Origin: Mucilaginibacter sp.
GTDB taxonomy: Bacteria > Bacteroidota > Bacteroidia > Sphingobacteriales > Sphingobacteriaceae
DNA: 64,000 bases
Direction: 5' to 3'
Assembly: GCA_030445275.1 (NCBI GenBank)
Contig: JAUCSE010000102.1
Span: forward strand, 1-64,000
Of this stretch, positions 43,293 through 52,112 are shown piece by piece. The position numbers were made by a program, and so were the translations under genes. Each line of letters starts with the position of its first letter. Within the stretch, counting starts at the first letter, position 1. The notes under the pieces are model-generated. The model was not told where the DNA came from. It was given only the letters and a program-made list of their open reading frames with translations, and did no database searches.

Positions 43293-44663
43293 ATGAAAGA
43301 AATGGTTGAGCAAATAGAATTGTTACTGGAGCAGGACAATGATACCCAATTGCAGGAATATTTGAACAACCTTAATATATCGGATGTTGAAGAACTGATT
43401 GATGAACTGCCGGAACATGGCCCCCGATTTATTGAAACCCTGTCGCTTAACCGCGCGGTTAACGTTTTCCGCATACTTGATTCTCCTACTCAGGAGCGTA
43501 TCATTAAAAAACTATCCGGTCAAAAAGTCGCCGATCTGATCAATGAACTTCCTCCGGATGATCGTACCGCCCTTTTTAGTGAGTTACATGGCGATGCTGT
43601 TCAAAAACTGATCCTGCACTTATCGCCCGAAGACCGTAAAGAAGCACTATCATTATTAGGCTACGAGGAAGACAGCGTTGGCCGTTTGATGACGCCCGAT
43701 TATATTGCTGTTAAAAAAAACTGGGATGTAACCCGGGTACTATCACATATACGCCGTTATGGTAAAAACTCCGAAACCATTGACGTTATTTACGTAATTG
43801 ACGAAAACGGTTTGCTGCTGGATGATATCCGGATACGCGAAATATTATTGGTGAAGCCCGAAACAAAGGTAAGCGACCTGATGGATGGTCGTTTGATTGC
43901 CCTGAGCGCCAGCGATCCGCAGGAAGAAGCCATCAACATTTTCAGGATGAACAACCGCACGGCACTGCCTGTAGTTGATAATGAGAATATTTTGCTGGGT
44001 ATTGTAACCGTTGATGATATTTTATGGATAGCCAACGAAGAGTATACCGAAGATATCCAAAAAATTGGTGGTACCGAGGCTTTAGATGAACCTTACCTGG
44101 ATATTAACCTGTTCAGGCTGGTAAAAAAACGCGTAGGCTGGCTCATCATTTTATTTTTGGGTGAGATGCTTACCGCTACAGCCATGGGCTTTTTTGAAAA
44201 GGCTATTGAAAAAGCCGTTGTATTGGCCTTATTTATCCCGCTCATCATATCAAGCGGTGGTAACAGTGGTTCGCAGGCATCAACACTGATCATACAGGCC
44301 ATGGCTTTAGGCGAAGTTACGGTTACCGATTGGTGGCGGGTAATGCGCCGTGAACTGATGTCGGGCTTAATGCTTGGGCTAACGCTTGGGTTCATCGGAT
44401 TTATGCGTATTTACGTTTGGACTATGTTTTCGCCTATATACGGGCCACACTGGATACTGGTAGGTTTAACCGTAGGTTGCGCCCTGGTTGGTGTAGTGCT
44501 ATGGGGATCATTAGCAGGCTCCATGCTGCCGCTCATATTAAAGAAACTTGGCGCTGACCCTGCTACATCATCAGCCCCATTTGTAGCAACCCTGGTTGAT
44601 GTAACCGGATTGATCATTTATTTTACCATAGCCGTAATATTAATGCGGGGTACGTTGTTGTAG
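43293..44663 (+). CDS. mgtE: Magnesium transporter MgtE
   Basis: The 456-residue protein has the MgtE N-terminal superhelical domain (about 20-130; 'INELPPDDRTALFSELHGDAVQ'), a CBS pair at about 135-260 ('RLMTPDYIAVKKNWDV', 'ALPVVDNENILLGIVTVDDI') and five C-terminal membrane helices. The pore region 'ISSGGNSGSQASTLIIQAMALGE' holds the family's signature. The cytosolic domains sense Mg2+ and gate the channel. It is a single-gene unit ending near an intergenic inverted repeat. Confidence 0.96.
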   Translation: MKEMVEQIELLLEQDNDTQLQEYLNNLNISDVEELIDELPEHGPRFIETLSLNRAVNVFRILDSPTQERIIKKLSGQKVADLINELPPDDRTALFSELHGDAVQKLILHLSPEDRKEALSLLGYEEDSVGRLMTPDYIAVKKNWDVTRVLSHIRRYGKNSETIDVIYVIDENGLLLDDIRIREILLVKPETKVSDLMDGRLIALSASDPQEEAINIFRMNNRTALPVVDNENILLGIVTVDDILWIANEEYTEDIQKIGGTEALDEPYLDINLFRLVKKRVGWLIILFLGEMLTATAMGFFEKAIEKAVVLALFIPLIISSGGNSGSQASTLIIQAMALGEVTVTDWWRVMRRELMSGLMLGLTLGFIGFMRIYVWTMFSPIYGPHWILVGLTVGCALVGVVLWGSLAGSMLPLILKKLGADPATSSAPFVATLVDVTGLIIYFTIAVILMRGTLL

Positions 44664-44687
44664 GTAAACTCTTAAGTTGCAAAACTA

Positions 44688-44775
44688 TGTCATTGCGATA
44701 GCGTGGCAACCGCATACTTTACAGGGTAGATATGCAGAGTTCGCGGTTGCTTCGTCGTTCCTCCTCGCAATGACA
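44688..44775. repeat. Intergenic inverted-repeat element, family B (diverged copy)
   Basis: The left arm starts TGTCATTGCGATAGCG and the right arm ends TTCCTCCTCGCAATGACA. It shares its ends with the elements at 53820-53916 and 60904-61004. It lies between convergent mgtE and the DUF3276 gene. Confidence 0.75.
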
Positions 44776-44807
44776 TATCTTTATATAACCATATCCCTTA
44801 AAACAAG

Positions 44808-44833
44808 AAAACCCGCTCGGTAAGCAGGTTTTT
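44808..44833. terminator. Intrinsic terminator between mgtE and the DUF3276 gene
   Basis: AAAACC and GGTTTT, with an inner GCT/AGC and one mismatch, form a stem followed by T's on the plus strand and preceded by A's. It is usable by both convergent genes. Confidence 0.65.
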
Positions 44834-44865
44834 CTTTATGGTATTAGTTTAGTTTTGTTCTGTTT

Positions 44866-45198
44866 TTATATCTCAAACGAGAAATCCTCATCAGCTGCTG
44901 TTTTGGCAACTTCAGCACCCTCATTATATTCGTAGCGTTTTTCAACTACTTCCTGGTTGGCTTTAATATAATCAACGGTTTCTTTTAAACCTTCGGCAAA
45001 CTTTTCAAAGTCTTCCTTATACAAAAATATCTTGTGTTTAATAAACACACCATCCTCCAAACGCTTTTTACTTTCTGTTATTGTAACATAGTAATCGTTT
45101 GAACGGGTTGCTTTTACATCAAAAAAATAAGTCCTCTTCCCGGCTCTCACCTTCTTTGAAAAAACTTCTTCACGCTCTCTATTGTCAAAATCTCCCAT
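44866..45198 (-). CDS. DUF3276 / PUR-alpha-like nucleic-acid-binding protein
   Basis: I use the ATG at 45198 (110 residues, MGDFDNREREEVFSKKV), the usual start for this family; the longer frame adds non-conserved residues. 'RAGKRTYFFDVKATRSNDYYVTI' and 'ITESKKR', then 'FIKHKIFLYKEDFEKF', are the PUR repeat strands and helix. Bacteroidota and spirochete members bind single-stranded DNA or RNA. The tail is acidic. It is a single gene on the minus strand. Confidence 0.9.
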   Translation of the reverse strand: MGDFDNREREEVFSKKVRAGKRTYFFDVKATRSNDYYVTITESKKRLEDGVFIKHKIFLYKEDFEKFAEGLKETVDYIKANQEVVEKRYEYNEGAEVAKTAADEDFSFEI

Positions 45199-45328
45199 AA
45201 TGAATATACCTGTAATTAGTTTTGGTTGGCATAAATATAAATGAAAATTTGAAAGTGCAAGTATTTTATTCAATTTTATTGAGCTTTTTGAAACATTTCC
45301 GTCATTTTTTTGTGTTTAAACGAAAAAA

Positions 45329-47116
45329 TCAGGCGTCCTGCTCCTCTTCAAGCAATTGTTTTTCGTATAACTCAAAATAGGTACCCTTCAATTGCATCAG
45401 CTGTTCGTGGTTGCCGTGTTCAACAATTTGGCCATCATCCATCACCAATATTTTATCGGCATTTTTTATAGTTGATATGCGGTGAGCTATAATAATGCTG
45501 GTTTTGTTTTGCATTACACGCCCCAGGTTATTCAATATTTCCTCCTCGGTACGGGTATCAACTGCCGACAGGCAATCATCAAAGATCAATATCTGCGGAT
45601 GTTTAAAAATGGCACGTGCTATGGACACCCGTTGCTTTTGCCCACCAGATAAGGTTACTCCCCGCTCTCCTATCAGCGTTTCAAAACCTTTTTCCAGTTC
45701 TATAATGTTTCCGTAAACTGCGGCATCCTTAGCAGCTTGCTCCACAACAGGCATATTCAATACATCTGCGCTAAAAGCAATGTTGTTGGCAATAGTGTCT
45801 GAAAAGAGAAACACCTCCTGTGGTACAAAACCAATTTGCGAGCGGTAGCCCTCCAGATCAAGTTGCTTTACTGATGTTTGGTCAATAGATATTTCGCCCG
45901 CTGAGGTATCATACATACGCATAACCAAATTGGCTATAGTTGATTTACCCGAACCGGTGCGACCAATAATAGCTACCATTTGCCCGGGTTCAACCGTGAA
46001 CGATACATTTTTTAATGCCTGTATACCCGTATCCGGATAAGTGAATGACACCTGGTTAAACTCGATAGCCCCCTTAATTGTATGTACTGCTGCGTTAGGT
46101 GATATAATCTCCGGTTCCTGCTGCAAAAACTCATTAATACGTTTTTGTGAGGCTGCCGCCCGCTGTATCAGCGAGGTTACCCAGCCTAATGATATAACCG
46201 GCATGGAAAGCATGTTCAGGTATACAATAAACTCAGCTATATTTCCCGATGTAATATTACCCTTCATTACTTCAATCCCCCCAACATACATGGTGATCAC
46301 ATTACTTAAACCTACCAGTAGCAGCATGATGGGATAAAATAAGGCTTGTACTTTAACCAGCGCCATGGAGTGCGTTTTGTACTTTTCGCTTTCGGTAGCA
46401 AAATTTTTACGTACAAAACTTTCCCTTACATATGATTTAATGACCCTGATACCCGAAAAGTTTTCCTGTACAAAGCTCGATAAGATTGATAAACGCTCCT
46501 GGATCTGTTCGCTGCGGTAATTGATCACATTATTTACATAGTATATAATACCCGCCAGTATAGGTAGTGGCAGTACAGAAAAAATCGCCAGCCGAACATT
46601 CACGGTAAGCATGGCATATATTACCAGTATAAAAAGCACCACTGTATTAATAGTATACATAATACCTGGCCCCAGGTACATGCGCACCCGGCTTACATCC
46701 TCCGTAACACGGTTCATTAGATCGCCGGTATTATGGCGGCGGTAAAAAGCAAGTGATAGTTTCTGATAATGATGATAGATCTCATTCTTCATATCATACT
46801 CAATATGCCGCGACATGAGGATGATAGTTTGCCGCATAAAAAACAGGAACAAACCGCGTAAAAGGGCCAGTATCAACACTAAAGCACCAAACAACATCAA
46901 ACTGCTGCCAAAAATATCATAGATCATGGTTTGCCTGTTAAAACCTGCAAAAAGTTGGTAGGCGCCAATATTTTCAGTAACCAGATCAAAAGCCACACGT
47001 ATTACCTGTGCCGGAAGTACGGCAAAAATATTAGATATAATTACAAACAGCACACCCGGAATTAAGTGCCAGCGGTATTTATAAAAGAATTTATTAAGAT
47101 AAGCGAGGTCCTTCAT
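45329..47116 (-). CDS. ABC exporter, fused permease-ATPase (MsbA-like)
   Basis: The 595-residue half-transporter has six membrane helices in the first 320 residues and a nucleotide-binding domain after about 340. The Walker A is GRTGSGKST, the Q-loop IGFVPQEVFLFSDT, the signature LSGGQKQR, the Walker B ILIFDD and the switch His AHRIS. It probably works as a homodimer exporting a lipid, peptide or drug across the inner membrane. No partner half-transporter is adjacent, and it is divergent from the leucine-dehydrogenase-like gene. Confidence 0.95.
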   Translation of the reverse strand: MKDLAYLNKFFYKYRWHLIPGVLFVIISNIFAVLPAQVIRVAFDLVTENIGAYQLFAGFNRQTMIYDIFGSSLMLFGALVLILALLRGLFLFFMRQTIILMSRHIEYDMKNEIYHHYQKLSLAFYRRHNTGDLMNRVTEDVSRVRMYLGPGIMYTINTVVLFILVIYAMLTVNVRLAIFSVLPLPILAGIIYYVNNVINYRSEQIQERLSILSSFVQENFSGIRVIKSYVRESFVRKNFATESEKYKTHSMALVKVQALFYPIMLLLVGLSNVITMYVGGIEVMKGNITSGNIAEFIVYLNMLSMPVISLGWVTSLIQRAAASQKRINEFLQQEPEIISPNAAVHTIKGAIEFNQVSFTYPDTGIQALKNVSFTVEPGQMVAIIGRTGSGKSTIANLVMRMYDTSAGEISIDQTSVKQLDLEGYRSQIGFVPQEVFLFSDTIANNIAFSADVLNMPVVEQAAKDAAVYGNIIELEKGFETLIGERGVTLSGGQKQRVSIARAIFKHPQILIFDDCLSAVDTRTEEEILNNLGRVMQNKTSIIIAHRISTIKNADKILVMDDGQIVEHGNHEQLMQLKGTYFELYEKQLLEEEQDA

Positions 47117-47421
47117 ATTTAGTAGACCGGGAAATCTGGAAAGCCCGATAAACGGAATAACCGGAAGCCCGATAAATCAAAAGTACCAAAAAGTTGTGGA
47201 AGTGAAGATGCCGATAAAGTCAGCTGGATGCCATAAGAGCATGAAGTTCTAAGTCGAAAGTATTTAGTCTAAAGTTTCAAGAGGTAACTAATTAACATAT
47301 TATATTAATATTAAATACTCAAAACCCGTAACTCAATACTTTCAACTTTAATAAACTTGGTCAGAATAAAAAAAACCTATACTTTTGTCAGGCCTTAAAA
47401 CATTTACTACTGTATAAACTA
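47117..47421. other. Divergent intergenic region between ABC exporter and dehydrogenase genes
   Basis: No gene is seen in these 0.3 kb. There are two near-copies of GGAAAnnCnGGAAGCCCGATAAA-like sequence at about 47127-47180, and a stretch of TTTAGTCTAAAGTTTCAAG-type words of the kind seen in other spacers here. The promoter for the rightward gene is at its end. Confidence 0.6.
47357..47387 (+). promoter_or_regulatory. Promoter of the leucine-dehydrogenase-like gene
   Basis: TTG (47357-47359), a 20-bp spacer and TACTTTTG (47380-47387, exact TAnnTTTG) make the best complete Bacteroidota-type promoter in the window. The predicted start is about 30 nt before the ATG at 47422. Confidence 0.7.
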
Positions 47422-48507
47422 ATGCCCGTTCAAACACAACCGGAATCTATATTTAGTCAGCTCGACGCCTTTGGGCACAAGAAAGTTGTATTTTGCAGTG
47501 ATCCCGATACGGGTTTAAAAGCCATCATAGCTATTCATGATACCACACTGGGTCCCGCTTTGGGGGGTACACGGATGTGGGCCTATAAATCTGAAGCCGA
47601 CGCGTTGAACGACGTATTACGCCTGTCAAAAGGTATGACCTATAAATGCGCCATTGCTGGCCTTAACATGGGCGGCGGTTACTCTGTAATTATAGGCGAC
47701 TCGCGCAAGGATAAAACCGAAGCCTTAATGCGAAAATTTGGCCGGTATATAAAAAATCTTAATGGTGAGTTTACTACTGCCGAAGATGTAGGTACCAATC
47801 CGCGCGATATGGAGTATATCAGGATGGAAACACAACATGTTACCGGTGTACCAGAAAATATTGGCGGCAGCGGCGACCCATCGCCTATTACTGCACTAGG
47901 TGTATTTATGGGGATCAAAGCCTGTTTAAAAGAACAGTTTGGCAGCGACAACCTCGCCGGAAGATCAGTTATTGTACAAGGTATTGGCCACGTAGGCGAA
48001 AACCTGGTACGCCTGCTACGTGATGAAAACGCTAAAGTATATGCCAGCGATATCAATGAGGAACGCATAGGCCAGATAGCCAAAAAATATGGTGCGCAAG
48101 CGGTATCAAACAACACTATTTTTGATATTGATGCTGATATTTACGCCCCATGCGCATTGGGCGCTACCATTAATACCCAAACCATTAACAAACTTAAATG
48201 CGGTATCATAGCCGGATCGGCCAATAACCAGTTGCTTGACGAAGAACAGCATGGACAAATGCTGGTTGATAAGGGTATACTATTTGCTCCGGATTACGTT
48301 ATAAATGCAGGTGGCATTATCAATTGCTACTCAGAACTAATGGGCTTTAGCAAAAAACGGACGCTGCAACTTACAGAGAACATATACGAGGCAACACGTA
48401 ATATTTTAAAACTTTCAAAATCAGAAAACATTTCTACTATTAACGCAGCTAATAAAATTGCAGAAAAACGAATAGCAGATATCAGAAAAGTAAAATCATC
48501 CTATTAA
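47422..48507 (+). CDS. Leucine/Glu/Phe/Val dehydrogenase family protein with catalytic Lys replaced by Tyr
   Basis: The 361-residue protein aligns along its length with leucine dehydrogenases: 'GPALGGTRMW', 'GMTYKCAIAGLNMGGG', 'TAEDVGTNPRDM', Rossmann motif 'VQGIGHVGENL', 'APCALGATIN' and 'PDYVINAGGIIN'. The substrate-binding Lys (K75, family K68) and catalytic-site Asp (D122) are present. The position of the catalytic Lys (family K80 in GGGK) is Tyr: the codons read GGC GGC GGT TAC, residue Y87. That would be expected to abolish or change oxidative deamination. It starts a run of conserved genes (nusB, DUF1573, yajC). Confidence 0.9.
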   Translation: MPVQTQPESIFSQLDAFGHKKVVFCSDPDTGLKAIIAIHDTTLGPALGGTRMWAYKSEADALNDVLRLSKGMTYKCAIAGLNMGGGYSVIIGDSRKDKTEALMRKFGRYIKNLNGEFTTAEDVGTNPRDMEYIRMETQHVTGVPENIGGSGDPSPITALGVFMGIKACLKEQFGSDNLAGRSVIVQGIGHVGENLVRLLRDENAKVYASDINEERIGQIAKKYGAQAVSNNTIFDIDADIYAPCALGATINTQTINKLKCGIIAGSANNQLLDEEQHGQMLVDKGILFAPDYVINAGGIINCYSELMGFSKKRTLQLTENIYEATRNILKLSKSENISTINAANKIAEKRIADIRKVKSSY

Positions 48508-48555
48508 TATATTAATTTAAACATCTGCCGCCGGCAGATCAAATCGTTCTTACAC

Positions 48556-49503
48556 ATGTTAAACAGAAGGCACCTAAGGGTAAAGGTATTACAAGCATTA
48601 TACGCGTATCATCAATCTGATACTAAAGACGTTAAGCAACACGAAAAAAACATGCTGCACGGCATCGAGGAGGTATTTGAAATGTACATCTGGATGCTAT
48701 CGTTAATTTCGGAAGTGGCTAATTTTGCCGCGAATGATGCAGAAGAAAGAGCCAATAAACACCTGCCTACCGCCGAAGATCTGAATGCTAACCGTAAAAT
48801 ATTAAGCAACAGATTCATTCTTACATTAAATGACAATCGCGACTACTTAATTGCTTTAAAAAAGTATAAAGTAGAGTGGCACTTTGAGCCCGAACTGGCA
48901 AAGTCATTATTTACCATTCTTAAAAATTCACCTGAGTATGCCGAGTATTTGGCAAAAACCGGTGATACCATCCAAACGGATAAAGACATTATCAAATTCA
49001 TTTTCAAGAAAGTAATTTTAAAATCGTCACTGGCCGAACAGGTTTTTGAGGATAAATTCATTTTTTGGCCCGTTGACCGCGATGTGTTACAAGCATTAAT
49101 TGCTAAAACATTCAAGAACTTTGCATCTGAAGATGCCAAACAAAACCACCTGGCTGAAATTACCGGTAACTGGACCGAAGATCGTGAATTTGTGGTTGAT
49201 CTGTTTCAGAAAAGCATCAAGTTTGATGCCCCATACCAGGAACTGATTGCTGCTAAAACTCAAAACTGGGAACCGGAGCGTATTGCCATGATGGATACTT
49301 TATTAATGAAAATGGCTATTACTGAATTTGTTAACTTCACCTCTATACCCGTTAAAGTAACCATTAATGAGTACCTGGAAATATCCAAAGAGTTTAGTAC
49401 ACCTAAAAGTAATTCATTTATAAACGGTATCTTAGACAAGATTTTATTTGATCTTAAAGCAGACAATAAAATCAAAAAAATAGGCAGAGGATTAATTGAA
49501 TAA
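48556..49503 (+). CDS. nusB: Transcription antitermination factor NusB (long Bacteroidota form)
   Basis: The 315-residue protein starts MLNRRHLRVKVLQALYAYHQ, the NusB N-terminal helix, and ends with the conserved NusB core 'RIAMMDTLLMKMAITEFVNF' and 'VTINEYLEISKEFSTPKSNSFINGILDKI'. Bacteroidota NusB proteins are about twice the length of the E. coli protein because of an inserted helical middle, as here. It acts with NusE/S10 on rRNA antitermination. The DUF1573 gene follows by 11 bp. Confidence 0.95.
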   Translation: MLNRRHLRVKVLQALYAYHQSDTKDVKQHEKNMLHGIEEVFEMYIWMLSLISEVANFAANDAEERANKHLPTAEDLNANRKILSNRFILTLNDNRDYLIALKKYKVEWHFEPELAKSLFTILKNSPEYAEYLAKTGDTIQTDKDIIKFIFKKVILKSSLAEQVFEDKFIFWPVDRDVLQALIAKTFKNFASEDAKQNHLAEITGNWTEDREFVVDLFQKSIKFDAPYQELIAAKTQNWEPERIAMMDTLLMKMAITEFVNFTSIPVKVTINEYLEISKEFSTPKSNSFINGILDKILFDLKADNKIKKIGRGLIE

Positions 49504-49514
49504 TAATTGAACTA

Positions 49515-49991
49515 ATGAGAAAAATATTTTTAAGCTTAGTAACCGCAAGCGTATTACTATCAGCCTGTAATCAAACATCTGGCAACACCTCAACAGCAGC
49601 AAACAAGGCCGACAGTGCAGCAACTAAACCCGTTGCAGCCGCAGCCGCTGGAACCACCACCGCTAATGCAGCCAATGCGCCACTGATGAAGTTTGAAAAA
49701 GAAAGTCATGATTTTGGTAAAATTAAACAAGGAGATAAAGTGAGTTATGATTTTAAATTTACCAACAACGGAAAATCGCCATTGATCATTACTGATGCGG
49801 TAGCCAGCTGTGGCTGTACTACACCTGACTGGCCTAAAACTCCTGTTAAACCCGGCGAAAGCGGCCTGATCAAAGTTGTTTTTAACAGCGCAGGTAAAAT
49901 GGGCTTGCAGGATAAGCAAATAACCATTACCGCCAATACCGTACCTGCCCAAAACATGGTACACTTAATTGGCGAAGTTTTAACAAAATAA
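49515..49991 (+). CDS. DUF1573 lipoprotein
   Basis: The 158-residue protein has lipobox LLSAC (Cys19), an Ala/Thr-rich linker and a DUF1573 Ig-like domain beginning MKFEKESHDFGKIKQGDKV. The motif 'ITDAVASCGCTTPDWPKTPVKPGE' with its CGC pair is the family's hallmark. It resides in the envelope and its function is unknown. It lies between nusB and yajC with short gaps, an arrangement common in Bacteroidota. Confidence 0.92.
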   Translation: MRKIFLSLVTASVLLSACNQTSGNTSTAANKADSAATKPVAAAAAGTTTANAANAPLMKFEKESHDFGKIKQGDKVSYDFKFTNNGKSPLIITDAVASCGCTTPDWPKTPVKPGESGLIKVVFNSAGKMGLQDKQITITANTVPAQNMVHLIGEVLTK

Positions 49992-50005
49992 TAATTAATT
50001 AAAAA

Positions 50006-50335
50006 ATGATAGCAACTATTTTATTACAAGCGCCGGCAGGTGGTTCAGGAGGTTTCGGTATGTTAATACCTATGGTATTAATTATTGCCGTGTTTTATTT
50101 TTTCATGATCCGTCCGCAGGTTAAAAAACAAAAAGATCAAAAGAAATACGTAGAGGAATTAAAAAAGGGCGACAGGGTAGTAACAACTGCTGGTATACAC
50201 GGTAAAATTATTGACCTTAACGAAACCACTTTTTTAGTGGAGATTGATAACGGCAAGATCCGTTTTGATAAATCGGCTATATCCCTCGATGCTTCAAAAG
50301 CACTGAATGCTCCTCCAGTAGCTGTAAAAAGCTAA
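50006..50335 (+). CDS. yajC: Preprotein translocase subunit YajC
   Basis: The 109-residue protein has one N-terminal membrane helix ('GMLIPMVLIIAVFYFFMIRPQ') ending in the YajC signature FMIRPQ.KK, and a small cytosolic domain 'LKKGDRVVTTAGIHGKIIDL'. It associates with SecDF-YidC in protein export. It is 14 bp after the DUF1573 gene. Confidence 0.95.
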   Translation: MIATILLQAPAGGSGGFGMLIPMVLIIAVFYFFMIRPQVKKQKDQKKYVEELKKGDRVVTTAGIHGKIIDLNETTFLVEIDNGKIRFDKSAISLDASKALNAPPVAVKS

Positions 50336-50465
50336 TTGAGAGCTGAAAGCTAAAGGCTTAAAGCCAAAAGCTAAGAAAAAAGTTAAATATTGGCTAAAAG
50401 CTGGAAGTTAGAAATGATTCAATACATTTCTGCTTTCAGCTTTTAGCTTTCTGCCTTAGGCTAAA
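50336..50465. repeat. Spacer of inverted AGCTAAAGC-type words before the YbbR-like gene
   Basis: This 0.13-kb spacer is built of repeated words such as GCTGAAAGCTAAAG and their complements. CTGGAAGTTAGAAATG (50401-50416) pairs with CATTTCTGCTTTCAG (50426-50440). Similar word-like spacers occur at 43040-43100, 47240-47350 and 51425-51500. They may be degenerate dispersed repeats. Confidence 0.5.
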
Positions 50466-50470
50466 ATAAC

Positions 50471-51418
50471 ATGGCAATAGTAAAATTATCAGCAACAGAA
50501 CGAAGGCGCTTATCGGCATTTTTTACCTGCCTGGCGCTTGCTGTTATGGCATGGATATTTACTACGCTATCCAATACTTATAACTACGGGGTGCAGGAGG
50601 TTTTAACCTACAAAAACGCGCCGCAAAAAAGAGCTTTTCACTCTTTACAGCCCGATACGGTTAAGGCTACCGTTCAGGGTACAGGCTGGCAAATGCTGTT
50701 TTCGAGCATGAATAAGGCAACCAAGCCTATCACCATTGATCTGGCAACACTCGAAAACCGGAATTTTGTGGTGCTTAGTACCCAGCTAAAGCAAATCAAT
50801 ATTAATAAAGAAATCACCCAGCAAATTATATCTATTGATCCGGATACACTGTATTTTGATTTTTCAAATCGCCTGGTAAAAAAGGTACCTGTACAATTGA
50901 TGCTGGGTATTAAATACAGGAAACAATTTGCGGTATCAGGCAATATGGTTATTAAACCTGCTTATGTAACCGTAAGCGGCCCTACAGAGCGGTTAAAGGA
51001 AATAAACTTATGGAAAACCGATTCGCTTTTGATGCGTGATGTTGGTGAAAATATTAATACCCGTGTCAATTTACAATCCGTTAAAGAAGGTAATTTAAAC
51101 GTTTATCCAAAAACGGTACAGGTAATTATTCCTGTTGATGAGTTTACCGAAAAAACGCTGGAGTTACCGGTGAAACTAATTAACAATCATAATTACGACA
51201 ACATTAAGGTATTTCCGCAAAAGGTAAAAGTAACTTTTACAACAGCGCTAAACAGATACCCTGACATGACGGAAGACTTATTTGAGGCCACTGCCGATCT
51301 TGACCTTTGGCGCGATCATGGCTACCGGACACTACCGGTAAAGCTTACACGGTTTCCTCCGTTTTGTAAAATTGTGAAGATTAGTCCGGCAAATATTGAT
51401 TTTATCATCAAAAAATAG
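50471..51418 (+). CDS. YbbR-like (CdaR-type) domain protein
   Basis: The 315-residue protein has an N-terminal membrane anchor (FFTCLALAVMAWIFTTL) and at least three YbbR repeats, seen as 'VKATVQGTGWQMLFSSM', 'VTVSGPTERLKEINLWKTD' and 'VKVTFTTALNRYPDMTED'. In other bacteria CdaR regulates the diadenylate cyclase CdaA; here no cdaA is adjacent, but linkage to yajC and coaE is usual in Bacteroidota. Topology predicts an extracytoplasmic repeat region. Confidence 0.88.
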   Translation: MAIVKLSATERRRLSAFFTCLALAVMAWIFTTLSNTYNYGVQEVLTYKNAPQKRAFHSLQPDTVKATVQGTGWQMLFSSMNKATKPITIDLATLENRNFVVLSTQLKQININKEITQQIISIDPDTLYFDFSNRLVKKVPVQLMLGIKYRKQFAVSGNMVIKPAYVTVSGPTERLKEINLWKTDSLLMRDVGENINTRVNLQSVKEGNLNVYPKTVQVIIPVDEFTEKTLELPVKLINNHNYDNIKVFPQKVKVTFTTALNRYPDMTEDLFEATADLDLWRDHGYRTLPVKLTRFPPFCKIVKISPANIDFIIKK

Positions 51419-51515
51419 ATTAAGGATTTTGGGAGCAAGGAATAAGGATCCTTTAACTTTGCTCCAAAGATTCTTACTCCAAAAATCTTTGCTCTAAATT
51501 TTAACCATAAAAGTA

Positions 51516-52112
51516 ATGCTTAAAATAGGTTTAACAGGCAATATAGGCAGCGGCAAAACCACAGTAGCCAAAGTGTTCGAACTTTTGGGCATCCCTGTAT
51601 TTTATGCCGATGATGAAGCAAAAAAGGTAATGATAACTGATGCGATACTCATTAATGCCATAAAGCAAACCTTTGGCGCTCCATCTTATTTTGATGATGG
51701 TGCGCTTAACCGTAAACATATTGCCGGCATAGTTTTTAATAACGAGGCCGAACTAAAAAAACTGAACGCACTGGTACACCCTGCCACGTTCAGGGCCTTT
51801 GATAATTGGCTATTAAATATCAGGAATGCCCCATATGTTGTTAAAGAAGCGGCCCTGTTATTTGAAAGTGATTCCTATAAAATGTGCGATCGTAGCTTGC
51901 TCGTTTCTGCACCTTTACAAACCCGAATGAGCCGTGTAATGCAGCGTGATCATGTTTCACTGGCTGAGGTAGAGAGCCGCGAAGCTCGCCAGTTCACCGA
52001 AGAAAGAAAAAAACAACTGGCTGATGATATCATTATCAATGATGATCAGCAGCTGGTAATTCCGCAGGTGCTGGCTTTGCACAAGCAATATTTATCCCTA
52101 GCAAAAAATTAA
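51516..52112 (+). CDS. coaE: Dephospho-CoA kinase
   Basis: The 198-residue enzyme catalyses the last step of coenzyme A synthesis, phosphorylating dephospho-CoA. P-loop GNIGSGKTT (about 8-16), 'VFYADDEAKKVM', 'LNALVHPATFRAF', 'VVKEAALLFES' and the lid 'MQRDHVSLAEVESREARQ' are all present. Its stop overlaps the next ATG (TAATG), so translation is coupled. Confidence 0.96.
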   Translation: MLKIGLTGNIGSGKTTVAKVFELLGIPVFYADDEAKKVMITDAILINAIKQTFGAPSYFDDGALNRKHIAGIVFNNEAELKKLNALVHPATFRAFDNWLLNIRNAPYVVKEAALLFESDSYKMCDRSLLVSAPLQTRMSRVMQRDHVSLAEVESREARQFTEERKKQLADDIIINDDQQLVIPQVLALHKQYLSLAKN

